Shown here piece by piece: positions 21,568-32,284 of a stretch of 64,000 nucleotides of DNA. This stretch comes from Gnetum montanum (taxonomy: Eukaryota; Streptophyta; Gnetopsida; Gnetales; Gnetaceae). A program made the position numbers and the translations under genes. Position 1 is the first letter of the stretch. Every line of letters begins with the position of its first letter. Under the pieces are notes generated by a model that saw only the letters and a program-made list of their open reading frames with translations, ran no database searches and was not told the DNA's origin. Location: assembly GCA_015680685.1 (NCBI GenBank), contig MNCI01025086.1, positions 71,453 through 135,452 of the forward strand, given 5' to 3'.

Positions 21568-23352
21568 CCGGCTAGGAAACAACCACACGATCAAGGCTTT
21601 CCTGTGGCCAAAAACACGTTTGATCCTTGCCCACTCTTCACCTTTGTTTAGTGTGCATACATTACCTTCGTTTGAATTGTACTAGCTTATGTGTTTACAT
21701 GTGGCCTGAAAAGGCCTTAAACTAGCCTGTGGCCCGAAAAGGCCTTAAACTAACACATGGCCTGGTATGGCTTTAAACTGCTACGCATGACCCAAAAAGG
21801 CCTCAAATTACTGCTTTTCACATTGTTTTCTATTTTGCTTGTGCATTTAGGTTTTATTTTCAGTAGTTACTACTTGACATTGTGTTCTCTAGTTTCTTCT
21901 TTTGTAGGATCACCTAGACATACGTGCATGCATCCACACATTGTCCTGGAATCATGACGATAAACTGATAGCACTGAGTGGTCTTGGCATCATGACCTAA
22001 AAATGATAACACAGATCATCTAGAATGACAATAAACTACCACACTCTCATCTGACAGAGTCCGCTAAGACTATAAACTAGCTCACCTCTCCATAGTCCAC
22101 CACGACTATAAACTAGCATTGTACTGTCCGCAACGATGCTAAACTGGCAACGTCCAATGGGTTATGACATAAAACTAATCCATGATAGTTCACCAAGACT
22201 ATAAAATAGAAACTTCTTCACTAGCTTACTAATATGTTGTTGTAATCAAATGGCATGTCTTCATCAACCTACTGCATGAATTCATCACATGGACTCTGAC
22301 AACATTGCTGCTGCTCAATTTTGTTTGCCTGTGGTTGCACACGGTGTCTCCATCCCATCGGTTGCATCCATGTTTAAAGTGTTAAGCTAACTCATTCACT
22401 CATGGTTTTCTTGTCTTCTTGGAGTTGTGTTCATAGGATGACACCTAGAGGTGTTCGTACATGGATTCACTTCATCATGGCGACGAGGTACGACATTCTT
22501 CCTGATGCATGTAACTAGGTTAATCAAACCGTTTACAAGTACATTCCCAATTCCCCAAACATCTCTTATTCCCTAACATGTTCTCTTTAACCTATTTAGT
22601 TACATTTCCTAGATACATCCTAGTCACCCCAAAACTCTAAACACATGGTTGCACACTGTAACTCTCCAGGCAGTTGCAACACACAGCACAACACATGAAA
22701 TAGATATAAGAACATGAGCACAAGTATAACATTGAAAGAGAGCTTTGTCGAAAAAAAATAAAAATCAAAGAGAAAAATCCATCACAAGAACCTTGGCACT
22801 TCCCATACATGCTCCAGGTGGGAAGGTACTTGTCTTGGAAGAAAATAATCATGTCTCAAACAATCATGTTGCATTCCACCGTGTGGCCTTGGTTGTTGGA
22901 CAACAGGTTCCCTTTGACACTCAATAAAGGTCCTGTTTCTCCAAAGAATGCACCACCGCACTGCATGGATTTGGTTGTGACAACGAGTTCTATTAAATAG
23001 GATACAAGAGTCATGTTCCTCCAAAGGACACACATCCCATGCCTTGGTCCCAAGTCCACTAGATACTGGCTATTGACAAGGACCAACATGATGTGTTCAC
23101 ACAAGAGCATTCCTCTTCCCATAGTTAAACAAAGCCATTCCTTCATCAATCCCTGATCTCACAGTTACAAACCTTCTCCCTATACATCTCAAAACCTCAT
23201 TTCTCTATCCCATGTACTTCTGAACACGGTGCGATGACATCTGGCTAGGTGCCAAAGAACAATGCTTGATACCTAGTTGCTCATGATGTTTTGTACTTGT
23301 TTTTCAATGCCTCTCGAGTAGATTCCTCCAAGCATCAACAAAGAGGGACTAA
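21568..23352 (+). other. T1 3' noncoding region
   Basis: This 1.8 kb lies between protease and 3' LTR and shows no RT, RNase H or integrase motif in any frame. Its first part carries the hairpin array described separately. The second part (22640-23150) has short mixed-strand open stretches that match nothing. A purine tract, AAAGAGGGA, at 23339-23347 precedes the 3' LTR and fits a polypurine tract. Confidence 0.65.
21702..22210 (+). repeat. array of small hairpins each followed by TAAACT
   Basis: About a dozen short units share the pattern stem-loop-stem followed by TAAACT or ATAAACT. Stems differ but still pair: GGCC/GGCC (21703, 21731), GGTC/GACC (21981), TCAT/ATGA (22017), AGTC/GACT (22059), ATAGTC/GACTAT (22095). 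A few units pair poorly. The array is divergent and may be an RNA structure or simply duplicated palindromes. Confidence 0.55.
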
Positions 23353-25511
23353 TGAAAACACCACAAAATTTTGGTTTAGCACTTTTAGACAAGATTCAAG
23401 CTAAGTCATGCAACTACCCAAGCATGAATACAACATGACCAAACTTGGAGGCCTCCAGAACAGCCCCCGATGGTTCATGATTCAAAAGGAAAGGTCCCCC
23501 TGGGGTGCACAGGCGACTGCACCAACTTTCAACATCCAGAATCAAAATTTTTAGGCTCAAAATTCTTGGTTTTGACTAAGTACACTTTGGTTACGCTGTG
23601 GCTTACGCTGCATAGCGTAAGGATCATCGTAACCAAAATTTGGAGCCCTAAAACTGAGTCAAAACATGCCAAAATCAAGCACAAGGACCCCCCATGACCT
23701 TCACCAAGGCCCCCAGTAGCTTCCAACCTCTAGAAAATCAAAATTTGGGCCTTAAATGAGGTATTTTCAGTTGATTACACTGGAGCTGCATTTTCATACG
23801 CTGCACAGCGTATGCACAGTGTGACCAAGCTAAAACAACCCAATTCAGGCATCTCAAGGAAAACTTTTGACATGGATTCAACTCCAGGGGGCTGGGCAGC
23901 AGTTGTGTATGATCAGAAGCTCTAGAAATGTAAAGATTAACCCTCAAATGATGCATTCTTTAGTTCGTACACTGTGCTTACGCTGCCCCTCAAATGATGC
24001 ATTCTTTAGTTCGTACGCTGAGCTTACGCTGCACAATGTAAGCATAGCATAACCAAGAAAAAATAGGATAAAAAAAGAAATTTTAGGTGGTATCATTAAC
24101 ACCAGAGCAACCCACATGGATCGGCAGAACTTGTACTTGTTCATAGGCTTCAAAAACTCCAAATTTGGGCCTCAAATATGCCATTTTGACTTGATTACGT
24201 TGGGGTTACTTTTTCATACGCTGCATAGCATATGAACAATGTAACCACATAAAAAAGGCCCAAAATTGCATCAAAATGAGTCAAAATATAGCATTCGGAG
24301 AACCCTAGAGGACAAGTAGCACTTGGGCATCAAGAAATAGGCATCAATGCACAGAACCCAACTTTAGAGATGGTAGTTTCACTTGGTCACGTTGAGGCTT
24401 ACGCTAGCTAGCGTAACCAATCCAAAGTGATCCAAAACAACATCAAATCCAAGGTAAAATCAGCTCACATTTGACTTGCACAACCCTCCAGACATCAGAC
24501 ATGTAGATCTACCTTTAGATTAGGCTTTAGAGGTCAAAATTGGATTCAAAATGCACTATTTTTGTTGCACACGCTGAGCAGCGTATGACAACATATGATA
24601 TAGTGTGTGCACTTATGACACTGAATTCCCATACATTGGACGTTGGACACTGACACCAAGAGATGCCAGAGCCTTCCAGGAGACGCTGATGAAGAAAATA
24701 GCACACCAGAGCATAGATCTAGAGGCTAGAGATACAATTCTCTTGTAAATTTCAAATTCTTTCAGCGTGCCAAGTTCATACGTTGTGGGTTTCATATGCC
24801 AGCATAAAATTTGGTCATGCTAGACACTATACATTGTAAAATTTCATGCATCCGGTCAACACACACACCTGTCATCCAATCCAAATTTTTCTCACCCTAT
24901 GGCCACTGATCTTCTCCCATATTTTGAATCTCATGCCCAAAATCCTATAAATCTCCTATTTTTCCACTAGATCGGGGTTGGAAAATTTGAATCTCACGCA
25001 CTTAGGAAATATGGGCATCAATCTCATATACTGGGCTTCATACAAACTTGGACGCTGTACACCTACAATCCAAAAAAAACCTGCATCTTCCCAGCATCCG
25101 TTCTCATCCATCGGGGCTAAACATCTGCCTTGCGACCAATCCACAACTATGTTCTGACCGGTGCACATTTTAATTATTTATTAATATAAAAAGTTTGTAT
25201 TATTGCCCATATTCTTGCAATTTACATTATTTTTCTTGTTCACATTTCTCTTGTTTTCATTATTTAAATAGTTTACATTCATTTTCATTTGTTTACATTC
25301 AGTTTTGCATTTGTTTACATATAACCCAATGCATTGCAATTGCGTACGTTCAGGGAAGTCCTCGTTTGATCTGCATGTAGACCATTCAAGCCACTCTACC
25401 TCCGTTAATTTCTAGCTTGCCCTTAGGTGAAGGTAGGGTCTTACTGTTTCATCCATAGATCTCTTGGCGTCTATTCATTCGAGCCTCTCGCCGACAATTT
25501 TGGACGATACA
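23353..25511 (+). repeat. T1 3' LTR
   Basis: Starts TGAAAACACC and ends GACGATACA. It keeps more intact TACGCTG words than the 5' copy. It contains a 46-bp tandem duplication (23941-24032) that the 5' LTR lacks at 15610-15655. Confidence 0.93.
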
Positions 25512-25516
25512 GGTGT
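25512..25516 (+). repeat. TSD GGTGT, right copy (T1 insertion)
   Basis: Partner of 15026-15030. Confidence 0.93.
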
Positions 25517-25642
25517 GCTATTTAACCGTTATATAATTTTTTGTTTAATTAACCCTAAGGTTCATTTAAGCTCCCAACGATGTGAATGATCTCTTAGGTT
25601 CTACTTAGTGCACAAACACTTAGTCCCTGGCAATGGTGCCTA
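25517..25642 (-). other. A2 leader and tRNA-Asp primer-binding site
   Basis: The minus strand next to the A2 5' LTR reads AGGCACCATTGCCAGGGA at 25641-25624, close to the tRNA-Asp complement. The rest matches the A1 leader at 8678-8790. Confidence 0.85.
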
Positions 25643-26501
25643 TGATGAGTGGCGAGGTACCCCTACACTCAACCATATGAATATGAGCGTAGCACGCACA
25701 ATCTAGTTGAACTTCACAGACTAAGTGCCTACACGCCTCATGGAACACTTAAGGTTAATTATTCATTGTCTTCCCAGACTTACTTGTAGCTATCACGGTG
25801 TATGATTAAGTAAGTTCGAGGTATATGATTTTTATATATTTTTCTGTTTTATCTCCTATGCTAGTGAGGTGAAGGGTTGAAGAGACTAATTACTAACTCT
25901 AACTAACTAACTAAGTCTAAATTAACCTAGCATTAACATCCATTCCCACTTATCGTTCACACCCTAAACCAATGCAACCGTGATTACCAAATGCTAGTTG
26001 TTGCTAGGATCACCACACGTAACGCATGTGCTCAAAGCGGTCGTACTGAGGCACTTAACTAGGAGGGAAGCGTTGAGAAAAATTTAATTCCTAATAAAAA
26101 ATTTAAATGGAAAATAGTAAATAACAATAAATAAAATCCTAATTAGCCTATTCCATGCATTGCAAGGTTTATCCAAGAAGCTCGTCTTTATTTTCGTACA
26201 CAAACATGTGTTCAGGTACAATATCTGCTTGAATAAAGATTCGTTCACTTTAGGACTCCTACTACAGGCACATGGAAAATATTTTATCTTTGGAGTGATC
26301 AATCTACCAAAGTTTCACTATGGTCTAAGCCTAGGATGAGGAAACAAGGGAGAGCTACCTCTTATTTATAGAGATGACGGTGCACCATGATATCGCGTAC
26401 GCAATATCGCGTACATGATATCGCGGGGCATGATGCGATATCACGACGGCTATGATATCTCGTACATGATATCGTGGCCCATGTGATATCATGTCCCATC
26501 A
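25643..26501 (-). repeat. A2 5' LTR
   Basis: 859 bp with TGATGAGTGG on the left and GTCCCATCA on the right. The palindromic U3 region (26385-26495) has about six GATATC-centred words, more than the A2 3' LTR. TATA-like sequence lies at about 26363-26371 on the minus strand. Confidence 0.92.
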
Positions 26502-26506
26502 GTGAT
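26502..26506 (+). repeat. TSD GTGAT, right copy (A2 insertion)
   Basis: Partner of 9097-9101. Confidence 0.92.
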
Positions 26507-27230
26507 TTTGACACAAGGGATTACTATTGCATAGCTGGACAACGTATGAGGGACTTAAGGAAGGAAAGCCAACATACACTGTTGAAGGGCAAAGAGGTCC
26601 CACACGTCCTAAGTGAAATCGGAGATGGTGAACCACTTATAACGGGTTCTCTATCGAAAGACGTTCCCACTCCTAATGATAGTAAGGAGGTAGGGTATTA
26701 GAACCTATGATCCATGATACACAACCCTGGTTCTGATCCCCGTGAACACCAATTCTTCACTGAGGGAACAACAACACATGGCAAGGACGGGCACTCAGAT
26801 CGTCATCACGATTAGGGCCGAAGCCATAGAAGAGAAGGTAGGAAACATCATCATGGCAATGGTTCTCCTTCTTCTTTCCCTTCTTCACATCATTCACCCT
26901 CTCCTTCCACCTCTAGGCGTAGTCATAGAGAGCATAATGGTGAGGATAGAGGCAGGCAAAATGAGAGACCTTGATGAGAGAGTCAAGAGAGAGAATAAGG
27001 GCATGAACGAAGGGAAAGTAGGGCTTAACGAAGACATCATAGATGTCATGAAAGAGATGATCATGATGAACCCCTACTTGCCACCTGGAGGATGTTAAAT
27101 AAAATGGAGGCAGTAAGAATACCAACAAGGCATTTAAAGGATAGTCGGATCAAGTGTTTAGACATGAACAATATCCCACGCTTCGAAGGGGGATATAACG
27201 TGGATCTGCAAAATCATTTACAGGCATTCC
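26507..27230 (+). pseudogene. gag: A1 gag continued: end of N-terminal block and basic linker
   Basis: The frame resumes with DTRDYYCIAGQRMRDLRKE and LLKGKEVPHVLSEIGDGEP, continuing the block cut at 9101. The Arg/Ser/His-rich linker follows (about 26760-27050) in shifting frames. It is homologous to 14900-14120 of A2. Confidence 0.82.
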
Positions 27231-27960
27231 ACGATGCTTGCACCTTGCAAAACATAGAAAATGAGTGGTAGAAACTAAAGTTGTTTTCTAGGACACTCAT
27301 AAAGGAAGCAGAGAGTTGGTACTAATCCTTAGAATTGGAAACCATTAGGAGGTGGAGTATGATGTTAGAACTCTTCAACGATAAATATCAAATGTACTCC
27401 AGAGTGTCTAACTTGTGTAAGCAGATCTAAGGATGGAAGCAAGGTACTCATGAACCCTTGGATGCTACCATGAGCCTCTACTACATATTGTTACATTGTT
27501 TCCCAGGCCATGGTTACGCACAGTGGGATCAACTCTACCACATCGTAGATGGGCTAAGGTATGAAACTAGGAGAACCCTTGGGACTTATGCTCAAGGGAG
27601 ACTATTAGAACTTAGATCCCATGAAATTCATTGCTTGTTGGAACAAGTAGCCAAAGAAGAAGGGGAGTTATGAAAAAGAGAGAGTGCAGAAGAATATAAC
27701 TGTGATCCCTCTCTTTGAAAGAAGGAAGTGAGATTTTGTGATGAAGAGGATGAGTCACCACTTGAAGAGTTGGTGAATAGAAAAATCATGCTGCTTTAGA
27801 AACTAACAAAGGAAGTAGCAGCTAAGGTAGATGAAGTATAGAGCTCCTTAGACAGTAAAATTAAAACTATCCTCAAAATTGTAGAAGAGTCTAAGGAGGA
27901 ATGATGTAGTGACACGGAGAAGAAAAAGCAAAGAGATTTAGGCCCTGCACATGACAAGGG
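27230..27960 (+). pseudogene. gag: A1 Gag capsid-like domain and coiled-coil tail
   Basis: The retrotransposon gag core is readable (AESWY, LELFNDKYQMYSRVSNL, VDGLRYETRRTLGTYAQG at about 27545-27600), then a Lys/Glu-rich helix (KEEGEL, RESAEEYN, EDESPLEELVN) and an AKVDE heptad-like stretch. Stops replace Trp, Gln and Arg codons at several sites. Same order as A2 13940-13300. Confidence 0.82.
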
Positions 27961-28021
27961 TAAGGGAAAAATAACTATCTCCAATGAGGTTGTGGATTCA
28001 GATTCAGAAAATGATGGTGGA

Positions 28022-28060
28022 TGTGAGATCTACCAATATGACCATCCTAAGGGATGTTGT
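28022..28060 (+). other. A1 zinc-knuckle relic
   Basis: Reads CEIYQYDHPKGCC. The second Cys of the C-x2-C pair seen in A2 is Tyr here; the rest of the CX2CX3HX3CC pattern is kept. Confidence 0.6.
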
Positions 28061-28810
28061 CCAATCATCTCACATCTACAAGAGTCTGGGGTGTATGCAC
28101 TCAACCTGAGACTTAACCAATGGTAGACACCCTAAAGTTTACCTTATCCTCAAGGTAACCCAAGACAATTCCACCAACCATTGATGTACTATCCAAGTGG
28201 AACTCCACCACAACCCATCGGGCAACATCAGCAGTGGAAATATCCACAGTCATGGAGGATGTCACCATCGAAACAATAGTACCCTTACTGGCAACATGAT
28301 CTTTATGGTTACTACATGCAATAGCCTATTTCTCCAAGTGATTCTATGGGTCACAAAACTCCCCAACGTTACTACCAAGTTTGGGAGTACTTTAGGAGGA
28401 CTCCTTCTCCTCTGGGAGATGCTCCATATCCATACCATCCTCCTACTCCATCCACACCTCTTCCACTGGTAGTTCCCATAACACCTCCTACTCCAACAAT
28501 GCAAGGGGAACTCCCCACTCAACCGAAACAACGAAATGCTACGAGGGTCATAAACATTCAAGTCACTGCTAGTTTTGACAACCGCAAAAAGAGAAGACGC
28601 TTCTTTAGAACCAAAAGCCCAGACAAGCTCTCACAACAACAAGCAGTTGAGTCTGTGATCACTCCTCTGACACACAAGGCTTCGGTGCTTCCTTCAGTCT
28701 AGAATCAGAGCTTAACGCATACAGTTATGTTAACACATACCGTAACCGATTGGATCAAGGTAGGCCACCTTCCTAGGAAACTATCTGACCCTGGGAGTCC
28801 CTCAATCTAT
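28061..28810 (+). pseudogene. gag: A1 Gag proline-rich linker
   Basis: Pro/Thr/Gln-rich reading (HPPTPSTPLPLVVPITPP around 28440-28490), then a basic KKRRRFFRTK block near 28580. Homologous to 13100-12450 of A2. Confidence 0.65.
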
Positions 28811-28814
28811 CTCC

Positions 28815-29300
28815 AAGTTGTTGAGAACGAACCACATTAGGCTCTTCTTAACTCAGGTTCTAGAGTCAAATTAATTTCATAAAAAATGTATCAAGCCTGG
28901 AATTTGCCCCAAATTAAGAGAGAAACATCCAACTAAAGCTGGTAGACTAGTTCATCACCATTTCCTTGGGATTGGTAGAGGACATCATTACCATTGTGTG
29001 TGGTTAGTCCTACCCAGCTGATTTCCTGGTGATTGAAGTCAACAACAACGAAGGGGACTTCCCAATTATAATCAGAAGGGCATGGCTGAGTATAGTAGAT
29101 GCATGCCTAGGAATTCGTGATCCTTCCTTGGAAATATCCAAGGTAAACATTTATGGAAATATTGAGAAGAGAAAAGTTCCATGCATCACATATAGTGATT
29201 CATCAGGTGATGACATGGAGGAATGCTCCACATCTCCTCCATGCAACAGGTGTGCCCTTGAAACTCGGAGATAAAGATGCCTGTATGTAGCAACCACACA
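28815..29300 (+). pseudogene. A1 aspartic protease, catalytic Asp lost
   Basis: The active site reads ALLNSGSRVKLIS with N-S-G at 28850-28858; the expected first residue is Asp. LVEDIITIV, FPIIIRRAWLSIVDA and VPCITYSDSSGDD follow, matching A2 and B1 proteases. The usual GRP near the C-terminus is RRA here. Inactive. Confidence 0.85.
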
Positions 29301-29480
29301 ACAAGTAGTAGATATCCCATGGTTGATAGCTAGTTGAAAGAGTAAAAAAACATGCATGGAACAAATTGGGGGAACAACTCATGCCAACAATGAAGGCATA
29401 GACACATTGGAATATGAGCATCGCCAACTTCCTGCCCTTAATCTAAGAACATCAATGGGGAGAATTTGGACACTTCTTAA

Positions 29481-29505
29481 AAATTCAAATAGGCGTTCAT
29501 TATTT
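29481..29505 (+). other. A1 internal deletion junction
   Basis: AAATTCAAATAGGCGTTC joins the protease linker to the block that follows integrase in B1 (matching 37365 and 40228 of B1). A2 has the same join at 11755-11731. Confidence 0.75.
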
Positions 29506-29530
29506 TGGATCTCTCCCTTTCCATTTAGTC

Positions 29531-29665
29531 ATGGGGAAGATGGCCATCTATGCTAATCATTTGGAACCCTCAGTTCTTTTTAGTTTTTGTTTTACACGTT
29601 TTTGCTTTCCACATTTTTTTTACACATTTTTGTTTTACAAGTTTTTTTTTTACAAATTCCTTTAA
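29531..29665 (+). CDS. hydrophobic small ORF of A1
   Basis: ATG at 29531 opens MGKMAIYANHLEPSVLF and continues about 30 Phe/Tyr/Leu/Cys-rich residues to a TAA. It is the counterpart of 11706-11497 in A2. Upstream, the same frame stays open through YFGSLPFHLV, which aligns with the ORF in B1 at 40220. Coding status is unproven. Confidence 0.35.
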   Translation: MGKMAIYANHLEPSVLFSFCFTRFCFPHFFYTFLFYKFFFYKFL

Positions 29666-31460
29666 CTTTTTTTTTTATTTTTGTTTTTCAACATTGTTAT
29701 AATTTTTCATTTTTTGTGTGTGCGCATGTGTTATCCAGCCTATAAGTTTGTCACCTAATAAGTATTCTTCATGATGGTCTGAACTGTTTTCATATTGATT
29801 GCCAATGTTTGGTTTTTACCTTTAAGTCATGATGTTGATACTAAGGTATGCTTCTTTTGATATAACAAGCAATGAGTTCACTTCATCCATCCATCCACCA
29901 GTTTCTATGGTCTCTCTCGGCTTGGAAATGTACAGTCTCTTTCTAAATAAGAACTTTAACGAATCAGTGACTGGGCATTTCTCAAACTAAGGAAGGACTC
30001 AAGGATTGAAAAGGGTGTGACTTCAAGGGAACTTGATGCATTTGTGTTGGCTGTTCTCTTGGGTTCTTGGATGTTTTCTTCTTGAGTTTTTTTACCGTTT
30101 CAACATTACCCAATTATTGGGAATCTGAGCAAATAAAAATAACAAAGTCTTTGCATGGTGTGGTTCTCACACATAAACACATAAAAAAAATTGTGAGAAT
30201 TCAAAGCACATCCCTTAGAAAAAATAATTCCTTGGGCTATAAGCACTGGTTATGGAACTCAAAATAAAAATGTTCCCTCTAACTAACACCCTTCTTTCTT
30301 TCCATTCTCTCCTCCTTGTTTCATCGAAATGGTGGTGACTCTTGGGTGAAGGCATTCTTGTTACTTCAAGAGGATGGTTGGGCCAAATGTATTAATGCGA
30401 AGTCACTGGAAGTGGTTTGTTTGAGGCTAGACTTGGAATGGGATCTACTAAGTCATATTAACTATGAACTACACAAGTGGCTGTACACCACCTTATTCTC
30501 GGGATTCCATTCCATTCTCTTCTCTCCATCCTTCTCTCCATTGTTCACCTTATTGTCGGTTGTATCATTAGTGTATATTTTAGTTGACACATTGTTTTCC
30601 TTTTGGTAAATTCTAGTGGTTTAGAATTTAACTCTTGTTCCAAATGATATTCCCAAAGCCTATGGACTCTTTGAATGTGGGTTTGTCAGGGCATTAATGG
30701 CATGAGCCTACTTTGGGGAGGACCCACTGACATTCCTATTTGGTGCACCAGTTAACTTCTTTTCCCTTAACATTTTTGTGATTAATTTTATTTTGTTCAT
30801 TTCTATCTTGACATCCATTTCATTGATGTTATAGTTGTCCCTTTTTTTTCATCTTTCTTGTTCCTTTTTCTTTCTCCATCCTATCGCTATCAGAGGTTCA
30901 CGATTAGTCATGGGGGTACGAGGCCCAATTTTTTCAATTTTCTCCTAACCCCTACACCTTCAGTAGTCATGAATATTATATCTCCAGACCCACAATCAGC
31001 CATACCACAACTCAGCCAATGGACCTTTCACTACAGCAAGGTATCAACTACATTAAAATTCATTTACCCTTACTAATATAATATTGTGTTGTGTGCAGAT
31101 GAAAATCATGCAACAACAGAGGGGATCTGGAAGGAACACTTGGAATGGAGCAGTGCTGGAAGCAACTATGCAAGGAGCAAGACTGATGGTGCGCTTATGG
31201 ATGGAAAAAAAAAGGTGCAATCTTGGTGTTGGTAGCAGTAACACTTCTCTCTCTCTCTCTTTCTTAGTTGCCAAATGAGGCCTGATGTCAATGTAATAAG
31301 GTGTTCACTTTTGTTGTCATGAACACTAGTTTGTCAAGTCTTGTAATGATGATCCATTCATAAGTCATCCCATTAGTTTCATTTTGAGTCAATAATCCCA
31401 TACCTTCCTGATATTATTGTAAGGAACTCAAGGATGAGTTTTTATTCAGTCATGGGGGTA
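29666..31460 (+). other. A1 3' noncoding module
   Basis: Homologous to 11400-9910 of A2 and, in blocks, to 40460-42254 of B1. It includes the hairpin at 30149-30206, the GGGCATTAATGGCATGAGCC block near 30690, a (CT)n run at about 31241-31260 and, just before the LTR, CATGGGGGTA, the only purine-rich candidate for a polypurine tract. No protein-like frame is shared with A2. Confidence 0.75.
30149..30206 (+). other. conserved RNA hairpin, A1 copy
   Basis: CTTTG (30149-30153) pairs with CAAAG (30202-30206), and GGTTCTCAC (30162-30170) pairs with GTGAGAATT (30193-30201), all nine positions pairing with two G-U wobbles. An eight-base bulge lies on the 5' side and the loop is A-rich. Confidence 0.65.
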
Positions 31461-32284
31461 TGATGGGATGCGATATCACATGGGCTGTGATATCGCGTAC
31501 GCGATATTGCATCCACTGCGATATCCCATCCCACGCGATATCCCAGTGCGCCATCATATTTATAAATAAGAGGCGGCTCTTTTTTTTTTCATCCTAGAGT
31601 TAGACCGTAGTGAAACTTTGGTAGTTTGATCCCTCTAGAGATAGAATATTTTCCATGTGCCCGCAGTAGGAACTCCAAAGTGAACGGATCTTTATTCGAG
31701 CAGACATTGTACCTAAACACAAGTTTGTGTATGGAAATAAAGATGAACTTCCTGGATAAACCTTGCAGTGCATGGAATAGGCTAATTAGGAATTTTATTT
31801 ATTGTTATTTACTATTTTCCATTTACATGCTTTATTAGTGATTAAATCTTTCTCAACCCTTCTCTCCTAGTTAAGTGCCTCAGTACGACCACTTCGAGCA
31901 CGTGCGTTACGCGTGGTGATCCCAGCAATGACTAGTGTTTGGCAACCACGATTGCATTGGTTCAGGGTGTGAACGGTAAGTGGGAACAGATGCTGACGCT
32001 AGGTAATTAAGACTTAGTTAGTTAGTTAGAGTTAGTAATTAGTCTCTTCAATCCTTCACCTTTCAGCATAGGAGATAAAACCGAAAAAGATATAAAAATC
32101 ATATACCTCGGACTTACTTAACCATACATCGTGAAAACTACAAGTAAGTCTGGGAAGAAAATGAATAATTAACCTTAAGTGTTGCATAAGGCATGTAGGC
32201 ACTTAGTCTACGGAGTTCAACCGGATCACACGTGCTACGCTCATATTCGTATGACTGAGTGTAGGGGTACCTCTCCACTCATAA
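31461..32284 (+). repeat. A1 3' LTR
   Basis: Starts TGATGGGATG and ends ACTCATAA (the last CA has become AA). The palindromic U3 section (31466-31552) is about 90 bases, against about 35 in the 5' LTR. TATAAATAAGAGG lies at 31561. Confidence 0.92.

Larger units (their letters stand above)
15031..25511 (+). mobile_element. T1: large-LTR gypsy-type element with gag and protease only
   Basis: Two direct repeats of 2.1 kb (15031-17151 and 23353-25511), with TGAAAA...ATACA ends and a 5-bp TSD, enclose 6.2 kb. The inside holds a Tat-like gag and a protease but no RT, RNase H or integrase, so it resembles the non-autonomous class called TR-GAG. Its sequence is unrelated to the A/B families. The LTR copies differ at roughly one site in eight by eye, so even this innermost insertion is old. 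Confidence 0.92.
9102..26501 (-). mobile_element. A2: non-autonomous Ty3/gypsy element inside A1, split by T1
   Basis: Same family as A1 but inserted in the opposite direction. It has LTRs at both ends, a primer site at 25624-25642, gag and protease on the minus strand and the same 3' noncoding module, but no RT or integrase. T1 (15031-25511) interrupts it beside its gag start. Without T1 it is about 6.9 kb. Confidence 0.92.
7884..32284 (+). mobile_element. A1: outer non-autonomous Ty3/gypsy element, split by A2
   Basis: Both LTRs start TGATGGGA; the 5' copy ends ACTCATCA and the 3' copy ACTCATAA. The 5-bp duplication GGCTT flanks it exactly (7879-7883 and 32285-32289). Internal order is tRNA-Asp primer site, gag, protease, 3' noncoding module, 3' LTR; RT, RNase H and integrase are absent. 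The element is interrupted within gag by A2 at 9102-26501. Without that insertion it is about 7.0 kb. Confidence 0.92.
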
